NCBI GenBank assembly: GCA_964453335.1
Contig: CAYVOK010000010.1
Span: 1-64,000 of the forward strand
Direction of reading: 5' to 3'
Source: VGBO01 sp964453335
GTDB taxonomy: Bacteria; Actinomycetota; Acidimicrobiia; Acidimicrobiales; CAIXPF01
DNA: 64,000 bases
Both the position numbers and the translations under genes were made by a program. Under the pieces are notes generated by a model. That model saw only the letters and a list, made by a program, of their open reading frames with translations, ran no database searches and was not told the origin of the DNA. This document shows, piece after piece, positions 24,383 through 33,259 of the stretch; position 1 is the first letter of the stretch, and each line of letters opens with the position of its first letter.

Positions 24383-24664
24383 TCAGCCGGCGCCGCCCGC
24401 CGCCTGGATGTCGTGCTGCACCCGCACCAGACGGACCTGGAGGTCGGCGAGATCGCCGAGCAGGCGGTGCAGCGACGACTTCGTGTCACCCCACGCAGCG
24501 CGGAACTGTGCGGCGTGCGGCCCCTCCCAGTTGGCGGGGTCGCCGGCGACGTCACCGGCCTCGCAGAGCTGACGGACCTGGTCGGCGAGACCACCCTGCA
24601 CGATCGACTGCATCCGTGTGAGCGCGGACATCGCCGTCGGGGTCGAGAGGATCACGGTGGACAT
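24383..24664 (-). CDS. WXG100-family (ESAT-6-like) protein
   Basis: Small secreted-type protein of 93 residues: a helical hairpin with the diagnostic W-x-G turn (NWEG, residues 45-48) in the middle and no signal peptide, as in type VII secretion substrates. The C-terminal YxxxD/E export signal is not seen (the end reads VRVQHDIQAAGGAG), so it may need a partner or act as a chaperone. ATG 24664 has AAGGAG 5 bases upstream. It follows the EccC-like ATPase gene by 34 bases and is surely co-transcribed with it. Confidence 0.85.
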   Translation of the reverse strand: MSTVILSTPTAMSALTRMQSIVQGGLADQVRQLCEAGDVAGDPANWEGPHAAQFRAAWGDTKSSLHRLLGDLADLQVRLVRVQHDIQAAGGAG

Positions 24665-24698
24665 GGGTACTCCTTCGTCGGATCACGGTGGGCGGGCA

Positions 24699-27600
24699 TC
24701 ACGCAGCCTGCGAGCGTCCCGTCGAGGGCAGGGAACCGAGAGGAAGGCAGAACCGGACGGGATCGGACGAGCCGTCGACGAGACGGGCGACGCCCGCCCG
24801 CGGCGCGAGCGGGCCAGGGCGCAGGCCCCGCCATCCGAACGCCTCAGCCGCCCGCTCCGCCACCGTCTCCTCGACCGCGACCACGGCAGCGGGGAGACGG
24901 GTCACCCAGTGTCCGAACGGCGAGACGAGGCGATCGAGCGCGACGACGACCACGACGGGTCGGCCCGCATCCATGGCACGGGTCACCGCGTCGGCGGCGT
25001 CGTCCCCGGGGCCGTCCACGGTGACCAGGTCGATGATCGACACGCCGTCACCCGCGATCACCGACCGCAGCGCTGCGGTCAGGCTTGTCGCGGTGACCGA
25101 CGTGCGCACCACGACGAGGACGACGTCGCCGGGGCCCGCCGCGACGGTCAGCGGACCCAGGGGATCACCGCCGACACCGAGGGGCAGCACGACCCCACCT
25201 CCCGCGCGACGCACCGCCGCCCCGAGCGCGGCGCACCCGACGACCTCGGGCAGGACCGGGAGCGGCGGGGGCGACGCACCGGCCGGTTCCGCCGCCCCGT
25301 CGTCGTCGGGTTCGACGAACTGCACCCAGCACCCCGTCCGCACCCGGAAGGCCCGGCCCGGCGGACCGTACGGGAGCGGCGGGCCGCTAAGCAGCAGGTC
25401 CGACGGGTCGACCCCGCCGAGGAGGATGCGTTCGGTGGCGGCGCCGAGGAGCGGTCCACGCACGGCACGAGACGCGGTGGACCCGACGACGAGTCGGACG
25501 CCCCGGGGATGCCCGGCGAGCGCGGCCTCGCAGAGTTCTGCGACGAGGTGGCCGGACGACGCGGACGAGGCTGCGAGGTCCTCGACACCGACCACGATCC
25601 GGTCCGCGTGACCCGACCGAGGCCCGACTCCTGCGGAGGGGTCCCTGACCCGGCGGAGCAGGGCCAGGACCCGTTCATCGTCACCGGGTCGCAGGATCTC
25701 GACACCACGCGGTGCGAGCCTCGACCCGGGGTCGACGTCGCCGAGGAGGTAGGCGTGCACCCTGCCGTCGCCCTGTGTGCGTGCCGTCGCGCCGACGACG
25801 ACACGCACGCAGGTCTCGACACCGCTTCCCGGTGGACCGACGATGACGACTCCACCGCCGTGCAGGTCCGGCCCACCGCCGACCTGCACGCCGTCGTCGA
25901 GCCGGTCCTCGAGCCAGATCGGCGGCGATTCCTCCTGTCGACCGTTCCGGTGCAACGCCGTCGAGGTCACGAGCGTGCGCCGGTCGAGACGGTCGGGCAA
26001 CGGTGGCGTGCACGCGCCCACCGCCGCCACGGCGCCGTCCGCGGCGGCACGGATCGCGTCGACGACCCGCGCCACCTCAGCCGCCGCACCACCCTCACCG
26101 ACGACGGGATCGACACGACGGACCTGGCCCCGGCCGGGAGGTGACGGTCGGCGCACCACCCGTGCCACCTGCGCGACGACGGAGGGCGCTGCCCCGGTCC
26201 GGACGAGCGCGCGCCCTGCAGGCCACGTCGTTCTCTCGGCGCGCGGCGACCGCTCGTGCTCCACGCCGTCGACGGTCGAGGACCGCAGGTCGATGCGCAC
26301 GGCGATGTTGGCCCGCAGCCGTGGCGACAGTGCAGCGTCCACGGACTGGGTCGCGAGCACGAGGTGCAGGCCCAGGCTGCGACCCGCACGCGCCACGTCG
26401 GCGAGCTCGTCGAGATCACCTCGTCGCTCGGCGGCGAGCGCGGTGAACTCGTCGACGACGACCACGAGACGGGGAAGACCGAGTGACCGCGCAGCATCCG
26501 ACGTGATCGACTCGGCCCCCGCGACACGCAGGAGGCGTTCCCGTCGGCGGAGCTCGGCGCGCAGCCCGCGGGCCAGACGGTCGGCGCCACCGCGCAGGTC
26601 GTCGTACGTGGCGACGACGTGCGGGAGCGCCTCGAGCCCGTCGAAGGTCGCGCCGCCCTTGTAGTCGGCGAGGACGAACGTGAGGAGCGACGGTGGGACG
26701 CTCGCGGCCAGGGCGAGGATCCAGCTCCGGAGCAGTTCACTCTTGCCGGATCCCGTCGTGCCCACGAGCAGCGCATGCGGTCCGTCGCGCACGAGATCGA
26801 GGGACAGCACGCTCGTGGCCGTCCGGCCGAGACCGACGGCGCAGGAGGCGGGCCGCGCCGAGCGCCACGCAGCACGCACCGACGCCTCGTCGGCGGGATC
26901 GAACCCGAGCACGTCCGACAGCGAGACGGACGCAGGCGGACCCGCGGCGTCGCCGCACTCACGGAGCGGCGCGAGTGCACGGGCGACGCGGCGGGCCGCC
27001 TCCACGTCGAGACCGCAGATCCGTACCCCGTCGAGCCGGGTCCCCGTGACGAGGTCCGTGCAGGACGCACGACCCGGGCCCCCGGCGAGGTCCAGGACGA
27101 CGGTGCAGTGCGGTGGGAGGTCGTCCCAGCTGCGCGCGGTCACGACGGCGCGCCGGGTGGTCGACCCGACCGCACCGAGCGAGACGACCGCCGACGAGTC
27201 GGATGCACGACCGGCGGCCTCGGCGTGCGGGAGCCAGGCCGCCCAGGACCAGTCGGCGTCGCCCTCCACCCCGGCGAGATCGACCGGGATCGCCGAGGGT
27301 GGGCCGTGCACCACCAACTGGGCGACGGCCCAGCGCGCGACCGCTGCGGTCGCGACCGGCGGCCCGACGACGCCGAGGACACCCACGCGGACGAGCACCG
27401 GCTCCCAGATCTCGGCCGACTCGGCGGGTGTGGTGGCGCGGACCTCCCCCACGGCCACCTCGTCGACGTCCTCGTCGCCGACGCGTCGCACCCACCGGCC
27501 CGGAGCTGCCCCCCGGGCCATCGCCTCGACGACCACCGGGTCGGGGGCCCGCACCCGCGCCCAGCGTCGGACATCGGTCGCGTGGAGCCGCCATCTCGCC

Positions 27601-28481
27601 GACCACGCCGCCGCGGCCTCGCCCTGGTCACGCCGGCGCACGCGCGCCGCACGGAGCTCGATGCCCAGTCGCAGCACGACAGGTCCGGCGACGAGCACGG
27701 CGACGGCCGCGCGCAGCACCGGCCGTCCGGCCCCGAGGACCGAGAGGGTGACCATGCCGAGGCCGAGCGACGCGACGAGGCCGACCAGCCCGGCCGGGTC
27801 GAGCCCGCGCCGTCCGGTACGCGCTGCGTCGTCCGTCGGTGGCCGTACCGGGGTGGCCGGTCGCCGTTGCACCGGCACACGGGGCGCCGGGCGGAACGAG
27901 GTGAACCACGGACCCTCGCCCCCGGACCCGACCGGGCCCGGACGTGCGCCCGGTTCCGGACGTACCGCGGCCGGGACGATCCTGACCGTGGTGCCGTCGT
28001 CGAAGCGCACGATCGGACCGGACGATCGGTCCGGGTCGTCGTCGGGCGACCCCACCACCCGGGCGGAACCGTCCCGACCGTGGACGACCGGTCTCCCGCC
28101 GCCGATCGTCAGCACCGACTCCCCCACCGCGAACGCAACGCCCGACGATCCCGACGCCCGCAGACACAGCCCGCCGCGCGCGCCGCCGACCACGGCCAGC
28201 GCCCACGGTCCGGCCGGGACGTCGACCGACCCGGGTGCATCGACCTCGACGAGTGACCCGTGGACGAGCCCGACCTCGACGAGTCGGTCCGACCGCTCCA
28301 CGGCGACCCCGTCCACCGTCACCGACCCGGGGGCCACGACCTGCACGGCGGCGAGCAGCGCGCCCACCGACGCGTCGGGAGCAGCGGCGACCCGCACCCG
28401 CTGCGCCCGACCACCGTGGACACCGATCTCGACCTCGAAGGGTGCCGACACACCCCGATCACCGGAGGAAGGACCGGTCAT
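24699..28481 (-). CDS. EccC/EssC-like FtsK/SpoIIIE ATPase (type VII secretion)
   Basis: Membrane ATPase predicted to drive export of WXG100 proteins. In the 1260-residue protein an N-terminal ~170-residue region with ubiquitin-like/FHA-like beta segments is followed by a Pro-rich linker, two membrane helices (about 230-275) and three tandem ATPase modules. Module 1 is intact: GTTGSGKSE Walker A (about 574-582), the EccC signature ADYKGGATFDGLE (about 605-617) and VVVVDEFTA Walker B. Module 2 has GPPGSGVET, lacking the Lys; module 3 has no P-loop. ATG 28481 is preceded by TATCTT at 7 bases. No EccB, EccD, EccE or mycosin gene is in the window. Confidence 0.9.
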   Translation of the reverse strand: MTGPSSGDRGVSAPFEVEIGVHGGRAQRVRVAAAPDASVGALLAAVQVVAPGSVTVDGVAVERSDRLVEVGLVHGSLVEVDAPGSVDVPAGPWALAVVGGARGGLCLRASGSSGVAFAVGESVLTIGGGRPVVHGRDGSARVVGSPDDDPDRSSGPIVRFDDGTTVRIVPAAVRPEPGARPGPVGSGGEGPWFTSFRPAPRVPVQRRPATPVRPPTDDAARTGRRGLDPAGLVGLVASLGLGMVTLSVLGAGRPVLRAAVAVLVAGPVVLRLGIELRAARVRRRDQGEAAAAWSARWRLHATDVRRWARVRAPDPVVVEAMARGAAPGRWVRRVGDEDVDEVAVGEVRATTPAESAEIWEPVLVRVGVLGVVGPPVATAAVARWAVAQLVVHGPPSAIPVDLAGVEGDADWSWAAWLPHAEAAGRASDSSAVVSLGAVGSTTRRAVVTARSWDDLPPHCTVVLDLAGGPGRASCTDLVTGTRLDGVRICGLDVEAARRVARALAPLRECGDAAGPPASVSLSDVLGFDPADEASVRAAWRSARPASCAVGLGRTATSVLSLDLVRDGPHALLVGTTGSGKSELLRSWILALAASVPPSLLTFVLADYKGGATFDGLEALPHVVATYDDLRGGADRLARGLRAELRRRERLLRVAGAESITSDAARSLGLPRLVVVVDEFTALAAERRGDLDELADVARAGRSLGLHLVLATQSVDAALSPRLRANIAVRIDLRSSTVDGVEHERSPRAERTTWPAGRALVRTGAAPSVVAQVARVVRRPSPPGRGQVRRVDPVVGEGGAAAEVARVVDAIRAAADGAVAAVGACTPPLPDRLDRRTLVTSTALHRNGRQEESPPIWLEDRLDDGVQVGGGPDLHGGGVVIVGPPGSGVETCVRVVVGATARTQGDGRVHAYLLGDVDPGSRLAPRGVEILRPGDDERVLALLRRVRDPSAGVGPRSGHADRIVVGVEDLAASSASSGHLVAELCEAALAGHPRGVRLVVGSTASRAVRGPLLGAATERILLGGVDPSDLLLSGPPLPYGPPGRAFRVRTGCWVQFVEPDDDGAAEPAGASPPPLPVLPEVVGCAALGAAVRRAGGGVVLPLGVGGDPLGPLTVAAGPGDVVLVVVRTSVTATSLTAALRSVIAGDGVSIIDLVTVDGPGDDAADAVTRAMDAGRPVVVVVALDRLVSPFGHWVTRLPAAVVAVEETVAERAAEAFGWRGLRPGPLAPRAGVARLVDGSSDPVRFCLPLGSLPSTGRSQAA

Positions 28482-28488
28482 GCATCGA

Positions 28489-28494
28489 AAGATA
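28489..28494 (-). promoter_or_regulatory. EccC-like gene -10 element (leaderless type)
   Basis: TATCTT on the minus strand ends 7 bases before the ATG at 28481. The 48 bases between this gene and priA are clearly richer in A/T than the surroundings, as expected of a promoter. It drives the two-gene secretion unit. Confidence 0.6.
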
Positions 28495-28529
28495 CTCACA
28501 TGCTGTGGGGAATACTGTGGACGACGGCC

Positions 28530-30272
28530 TCAGAACCGCAGCGGGTCGACCTCGACCCGGACGCGACCGGTCCGTTCCCCCAGAGTGAGCGCCTCCTCGA
28601 GCGTCGGGTGATCGCGCGCGATCACCAGGTAGGCACCGTCGTTCGGCCCGAGCACGTCGACACCGACCGCGGACGGACCGCCCGCGGTGATCGGGGCCAC
28701 GAAATCGTCGGCTGCCGCACCGGAGATCCGTGCGACGGCGCGGAACGGAGGGAGGTCGAGCATGCGGCGCCGCTCGATCTCGGCCGCCGCCCAGCGCGTC
28801 GGGTCGGCGTCGAGGAGCGAGGCAACGACCTCGTGGTCGGGGACCGACGTCTGCAGCACGATCCGGCCACCGCCGGCGCGTCCACCGACTCGACGTGCGG
28901 CGAGGACGGCGAGCGCGAGGACCGCCTCCGACGCGCCGACCACCGGCGCGAGGAGGTCCTCGTCGAGTCCGAGGAACACGACCGTGTCGAGCGACCCGAC
29001 GCGGTGGAGGAGCGCCTCGGTGCCGACGAAGAGCCGCTCGTCACCGATCGGCGGGCTGGTGGTCGCCGTCAACTCCACGACCGGCGCACCCGTGAGCGCC
29101 TCGACGTCGTCCCGGATGCGCGCCACGCCGGGACGGCGCACAGCGAGTCGGGTGGCACCGCAGGCGAGGCAGCCACCCGGACGTCCAGCGCCGCACCGCC
29201 GGCACTCGAGCGAGCCGTCACCGAGGGCGCGCATGGTGGCCCCGCAACGATCGCAGCGCACGAGCACCGCACACCGGGTGCAGGACAGCAGCCGGGCACG
29301 TCCCGTCCGGTTGTAGACCACGCCCACCCGTCCCCCGCCACGGAGCAGGTCGACGATGCGCGGCGGGTACAGACCGACCCGTGGGTCGAGCCCGCGCCGG
29401 TCGATCACCTCGACGGTCGGCCAGCCGTTCCGTTCGTCCGTCCGATCGGGCGCGATCGTCCGGTGCGCGAGTTGGGTCTCGGTCCGCAGGAACGGCGACA
29501 ACAGCACCGCCGGGACGCCGGCCCGACGGGCCCGTTCGACGACGACGTCACGGGCGTGCCATGTCGGTGCCCGCTCGTCCTGGTAGCGCTCGTCGTGCTC
29601 GTCCACGACGACGACCGCAGCGAGGTGCGGCAGCGGGAGCCACGCAGCGGCGCGACCGCCGACGACCGTCGCACCGCCCGCAGCGCCCACCCAGTCGTCC
29701 GGTCCGACCGCGGCGACACCGGCCTCCCGGAGTCTGTTCCGGATCGAGGTAGCCCACGCCTCCGACGGGACGAGAACGAGAGTCTGGTCGCGCCGGGAGG
29801 CCTCGAGCACGAAGGGGAACGGGTCCACCGCCGGCGGCCAGCGCACCGCCACGGCACCGGACACCCCCTCGAACGCCGCAGCCACGATGGGATCGACCGC
29901 GGCCGGAACCCGATCCGCCGTCGGGCGTCGCGGCACGACGGCACGGACGTTCCGTGGCGGGCTCGCCGCCCGCAGGAACGTCACCCGCCGCCCAGCCCAA
30001 CGGCGCGCCGCCCAGTCGGCGAGGTCAACGAGATCCGGTGGTGGCCCGATGCCGCTGACCCGTGCGATCGGCCGGAGCGTCACACCGGGCGGGGGTGGTG
30101 CCCCGATCTCGGTGATCCACCCGCGGACGCGCCGGCCCTGCAGGGGGACGCGCACGATCGACCCCACGCCGACGCCCTCAGCGAGCGCGTCGGGGAGCAG
30201 GTAGTCGAAGGGACGGTCGAGGGCGGGCAGGTCCACGAGGACCCGCACCACCGTCGACGTCGTCGCGGTCAC
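28530..30272 (-). CDS. priA: primosomal protein N' (PriA-like, helicase-deficient)
   Basis: Replication-restart protein. The 580-residue product has the N-terminal 3'-DNA-binding domain (VRVLVDLPALDRPFDYLLP), a zinc-binding cysteine cluster (CTRC, CDRC, CRRC, CLAC around 345-390) and the C-terminal domain. The helicase Walker A (GxGKT) is gone: the equivalent region reads VRWPPAVDPFPFVLEA; a motif II relic VVDEHDERYQ remains. This is the known actinobacterial form, thought to recruit rather than unwind. GTG 30272; 26 bases after metK. Confidence 0.93.
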   Translation of the reverse strand: MTATTSTVVRVLVDLPALDRPFDYLLPDALAEGVGVGSIVRVPLQGRRVRGWITEIGAPPPPGVTLRPIARVSGIGPPPDLVDLADWAARRWAGRRVTFLRAASPPRNVRAVVPRRPTADRVPAAVDPIVAAAFEGVSGAVAVRWPPAVDPFPFVLEASRRDQTLVLVPSEAWATSIRNRLREAGVAAVGPDDWVGAAGGATVVGGRAAAWLPLPHLAAVVVVDEHDERYQDERAPTWHARDVVVERARRAGVPAVLLSPFLRTETQLAHRTIAPDRTDERNGWPTVEVIDRRGLDPRVGLYPPRIVDLLRGGGRVGVVYNRTGRARLLSCTRCAVLVRCDRCGATMRALGDGSLECRRCGAGRPGGCLACGATRLAVRRPGVARIRDDVEALTGAPVVELTATTSPPIGDERLFVGTEALLHRVGSLDTVVFLGLDEDLLAPVVGASEAVLALAVLAARRVGGRAGGGRIVLQTSVPDHEVVASLLDADPTRWAAAEIERRRMLDLPPFRAVARISGAAADDFVAPITAGGPSAVGVDVLGPNDGAYLVIARDHPTLEEALTLGERTGRVRVEVDPLRF

Positions 30273-30298
30273 CGGACCGACCCGCGGTCCGAACGGGG

Positions 30299-31492
30299 TC
30301 AGAGACCGAGAGCCGACCGAAGGTCGCCGACGCGGTCCGTCTGCTCCCACGGGAAGTCACCGGTACGACCGAAGTGCCCGTAGGCCGCCGTCTGCCGGTA
30401 GATCGGTCGCCGGAGGCCGAGATCCCGCAGGATCGCGGCGGGTCGCAGGTCGAAGACCTGCTGGACGGCGTCGCTGATCCGCTGCGGGTCGACCACCGCG
30501 GTGCCGAACGTCTCGACCATGATCGACAGCGGGCGGGCGACACCGATCGCGTACGCGACCTGGATCTCACAACGTCGGGCCGCACCCGAGGCCACCACGT
30601 TCTTCGCCACCCAGCGCGCCGCGTAGGCGGCCGAACGGTCGACCTTGGACGGATCCTTCCCGGAGAAGGCGCCGCCGCCGTGGCGGGCGTAGCCACCGTA
30701 GGTGTCGACGATGATCTTGCGGCCCGTGAGGCCGGCGTCACCGACGGGACCGCCGATCACGAAACGACCGGTCGGGTTGACCCACACCGTGTAGTCGTCG
30801 TCCTGGAACCGCTCGGGGATCGTGGGACGGATCACCTGCTCGATGAGATCCGGCCGGATCATCGTGTCACGGTCGACGCCGTCGGCGTGCTGGGTCGAGA
30901 TCAGCACCGTCGTGAGGCGGACCGGTTCGCCGTCGCGGTACTCGAAGGTGACCTGCGTCTTGCCGTCGGGGCGCAGGTACGGGATCGCCCCGGACTTGCG
31001 CACTTCGGTGAGGCGCTCGGCGAGACGGTGGGCGACGTGGATCGGCAGCGGCATCAGCGCATCGGTCTCGTCGCACGCGTAGCCGAACATCATCCCCTGG
31101 TCGCCCGCACCCTGCTTGTCGAGCTCGGCATCGGGGTCGGCGGCCGCACCACGGACCTCCTCGGCGGCGTCGACGCCCTGCGCGATGTCGGAGGACTGCT
31201 CGTCGAGGGCGACCATCACACCGCAGGTGTTGCCGTCGAACCCGTAGACGCCCTTGTCGTAGCCGATGTCGCAGATCGTCCGACGCACGATCTGGGGGAT
31301 GTCGACGTAGGCGTTCGTGGTGATCTCACCGGCGACGATCGCGAGGCCCGTGGTCACCATCGTCTCGCAGGCCACCCGGCTCATCGGATCCTTCTCGAGG
31401 ATCGCGTCGAGGACGGCGTCGGAGATCTGGTCGGCCATCTTGTCGGGATGCCCCTCGGTCACCGACTCCGAGGTGAAGGTCCAGTTCGCCAT
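30299..31492 (-). CDS. metK: S-adenosylmethionine synthetase
   Basis: Makes SAM from methionine and ATP; SAM feeds the several methylases encoded in this window. The 397-residue protein has FTSESVTEGHPDK, GEITTNAYVD, the GDQGMMFGYA hexapeptide region and GGGAFSGKDPSKVDRS. ATG 31492 has GAGGAG 6 bases upstream. A ~74-base leader before it contains a hairpin (31527-31549), and a TAAGTT hexamer overlaps the coaBC stop. Confidence 0.98.
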   Translation of the reverse strand: MANWTFTSESVTEGHPDKMADQISDAVLDAILEKDPMSRVACETMVTTGLAIVAGEITTNAYVDIPQIVRRTICDIGYDKGVYGFDGNTCGVMVALDEQSSDIAQGVDAAEEVRGAAADPDAELDKQGAGDQGMMFGYACDETDALMPLPIHVAHRLAERLTEVRKSGAIPYLRPDGKTQVTFEYRDGEPVRLTTVLISTQHADGVDRDTMIRPDLIEQVIRPTIPERFQDDDYTVWVNPTGRFVIGGPVGDAGLTGRKIIVDTYGGYARHGGGAFSGKDPSKVDRSAAYAARWVAKNVVASGAARRCEIQVAYAIGVARPLSIMVETFGTAVVDPQRISDAVQQVFDLRPAAILRDLGLRRPIYRQTAAYGHFGRTGDFPWEQTDRVGDLRSALGL

Positions 31493-31526
31493 CGTGTGCT
31501 CCTCGCCCGCTCGCTGCTGTGCCGTG

Positions 31527-31549
31527 GGTCCGCATCATCGGTACGGACC
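31527..31549 (-). other. hairpin in metK leader
   Basis: GGTCCG (31549-31544) and CGGACC (31532-31527) form a 6-bp stem with an 11-base loop on the minus strand, about 23 bases before the metK ribosome site. It is too small for the known SAM riboswitch classes; role unknown. Confidence 0.35.
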
Positions 31550-31563
31550 GTCGAACCGGGGAG

Positions 31564-31569
31564 AACTTA
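31564..31569 (-). promoter_or_regulatory. candidate metK -10 element
   Basis: TAAGTT, identical to the rRNA -10 hexamer, overlaps the coaBC stop codon TAA, the only non-TGA stop in the window. No good -35 lies 16-18 bases upstream. The transcript would begin near 31557 with a leader of about 65 bases. Confidence 0.4.
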
Positions 31570-32829
31570 GCGGGTGGGCGGGACGCGGCGGTCGTTCCAC
31601 AACGACTCGGCCACGTCGACCACCGCTGCGGCGACCTCGCGCTTGGAACGCAACGGCACCTCGACCTCTCGGACGCCGTCCGGTGCCGACGGGTCACGCA
31701 CGAGGACGACCACCTGGTTGGTGTCGTGTTCGAACCCCACCTCAGGCGCTGCGACGTCGTTCGCGACGATCGCGTCGATGCGCTTGCGTTCGAGCTTGCC
31801 GAGGGCGTGGTCGCGCACCGCGGAGGTCTCCGCTGCGAAACCGATCACGACCTGGTCGGGACGTCGGCTCGCACCGATCGCCGCGAGGATGTCGGGCGTC
31901 GGTTCCAGCACGACCAACGGCACGCCGGCGTCCTTCTTGATCTTGTCGCCCGCGACCGCCACCGGGCGGAAGTCCGCCACCGCCGCGGCCATGAGGACGA
32001 CGTCGACGTCGGGCAGCGCACCGAGGACGGCGTCGTGCATCTCCTGCGCGGTGTCGACACGCGTCCGCCGGACACGCGCGGCGAGCGGCCGGTCGACGGT
32101 CGTGACGACGTGGACCTCGGCGCCACGGGCGGCGGCCTCGTCCGCGAGCGCGTGGCCCTGCTTGCCCGACGAGCGGTTACCGATGAAGCGCACCGGGTCG
32201 ATGGGTTCCCGGGTCCCGCCGGCGGTCACGAGCACGCGCACACCCCGCAGTGACGGCGGGGTGAGCGCCGCAGTGACGGTGTCCACGATCGTCGCCGGTT
32301 CGGCGAGACGACCCCGGCCGTGGTCGCCACCGGCCAGGCGCCCCTCGGCCGGCGGCACGACGTGGACCCCGCGCCGGCGGAGCGTCGTCAGGTTGTCCTG
32401 CACCGCCGGGTGGTCCCACATCTCGGTGTGCATCGCCGGGCAGATCACCACCGGCGCGGTCGTCGCGATGAGCGTCGCCGTGATCAGGTCCGCGGAGATG
32501 CCCGCCGCATAGGTACCGATCAGCCGGGCGGTGGCGGGGCAGACGAGGATCAGGTCCGCCGTCTGACCGAGCCGGGTGTGCGGGATCGGGCTCGTGTGTC
32601 GGCCGGGGACCGGGGCGTCGACCCCGATGTCCCAGAGTGAGCGGACGACCGGTTCCGAGGCCAGCGTCGAGAACGTGGTCGCACCGACGAAGCGCTCCGC
32701 GCCGGCGGACAGCACGGGGATGACGTGCGCGCCGGCGTCGACGAGCCGACGGCAGACCTCGACCGCCTTGTACGCGGCGATGCCCCCGGTCACGCCGAGG
32801 ACGATCCGCTTCCCCTCGAGCCCCGTCAC
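31567..32829 (-). CDS. coaBC: phosphopantothenoylcysteine synthetase/decarboxylase
   Basis: Bifunctional coenzyme A enzyme: the N-terminal CoaC half (about 1-185, FMN flavoprotein) decarboxylates and the C-terminal CoaB half (about 190-420) joins cysteine to phosphopantothenate. Visible are VTGGIAAYKAVEVCRRL, CPATARLIGTYAAGISADL, CPAMHTEMW in CoaC, and TAGGTREPIDPVRFIGNRSSGKQG, AAAVADFRP and KIKK in CoaB. GTG 32829. It is the only gene here ending in TAA. It sits between rpoZ and metK. Confidence 0.97.
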   Translation of the reverse strand: MTGLEGKRIVLGVTGGIAAYKAVEVCRRLVDAGAHVIPVLSAGAERFVGATTFSTLASEPVVRSLWDIGVDAPVPGRHTSPIPHTRLGQTADLILVCPATARLIGTYAAGISADLITATLIATTAPVVICPAMHTEMWDHPAVQDNLTTLRRRGVHVVPPAEGRLAGGDHGRGRLAEPATIVDTVTAALTPPSLRGVRVLVTAGGTREPIDPVRFIGNRSSGKQGHALADEAAARGAEVHVVTTVDRPLAARVRRTRVDTAQEMHDAVLGALPDVDVVLMAAAVADFRPVAVAGDKIKKDAGVPLVVLEPTPDILAAIGASRRPDQVVIGFAAETSAVRDHALGKLERKRIDAIVANDVAAPEVGFEHDTNQVVVLVRDPSAPDGVREVEVPLRSKREVAAAVVDVAESLWNDRRVPPTR

Positions 32830-32844
32830 CGTGGGCGCCCGGAC

Positions 32845-33174
32845 TCAGTCCTCGCCGGCGTCGGCCGCGGCCGCGGCCTCGGCGGCCGCGATGTCGGCCA
32901 GGGCGGCCTCCTCGGCGGCGCGAGCCTCTGCGCCGTCGATCCCGACGATCTTGTCGGCGTCGATCTCCTCGAAGGCGATGGAGAGCGGCTTGCGGGCCAA
33001 GGAGGTGACCTGCGGCGGGACCATCGCACCGAGGCCGTCACCGAGGTGCCCGAAGTAGGCGTTGATCTGGCGTGCCCGCTGCGATGCGACCGTCACGAGC
33101 CGGAACTTGGAGCCGGTGCGGTGCAGCAGCCCCTCGATCGGGGGGTTCACCATCGTGTCGTGACGAGTGGGCAA
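32845..33174 (-). CDS. rpoZ: RNA polymerase omega subunit
   Basis: Small subunit that helps RNA polymerase assembly. The core NPPIEGLLHRTGSKFRLVTVASQRARQINAYF and KPLSIAFEEI matches omega; an Ala/Glu-rich C-terminal tail follows. I chose TTG 33174 (109 residues) because GGAGG stands exactly 7 bases upstream; an ATG at 33153 lies 7 codons in and has no ribosome site. A TAGCAT -10-like hexamer at 33229-33224 suggests a separate promoter in the 85-base gap after gmk. Confidence 0.9.
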   Translation of the reverse strand: MPTRHDTMVNPPIEGLLHRTGSKFRLVTVASQRARQINAYFGHLGDGLGAMVPPQVTSLARKPLSIAFEEIDADKIVGIDGAEARAAEEAALADIAAAEAAAAADAGED

Positions 33175-33223
33175 GGGAGCGCCTCCGGTGAGTCGCACTG
33201 CGGACGCCGCAGAACGGCTTCGC

Positions 33224-33229
33224 ATGCTA
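33224..33229 (-). promoter_or_regulatory. candidate rpoZ -10 element
   Basis: TAGCAT on the minus strand lies about 50 bases before the TTG start, leaving room for a short leader with the GGAGG ribosome site. No clear -35. Confidence 0.35.
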
Positions 33230-33259
33230 GCAGCGCCGCTCCTGCAGCCGACAGCGCGG

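Noticed and set aside
31493..31566. SAM riboswitch before metK
   Set aside because: The leader is only about 65-74 bases with one simple 6-bp hairpin; none of the known SAM riboswitch cores is recognisable.
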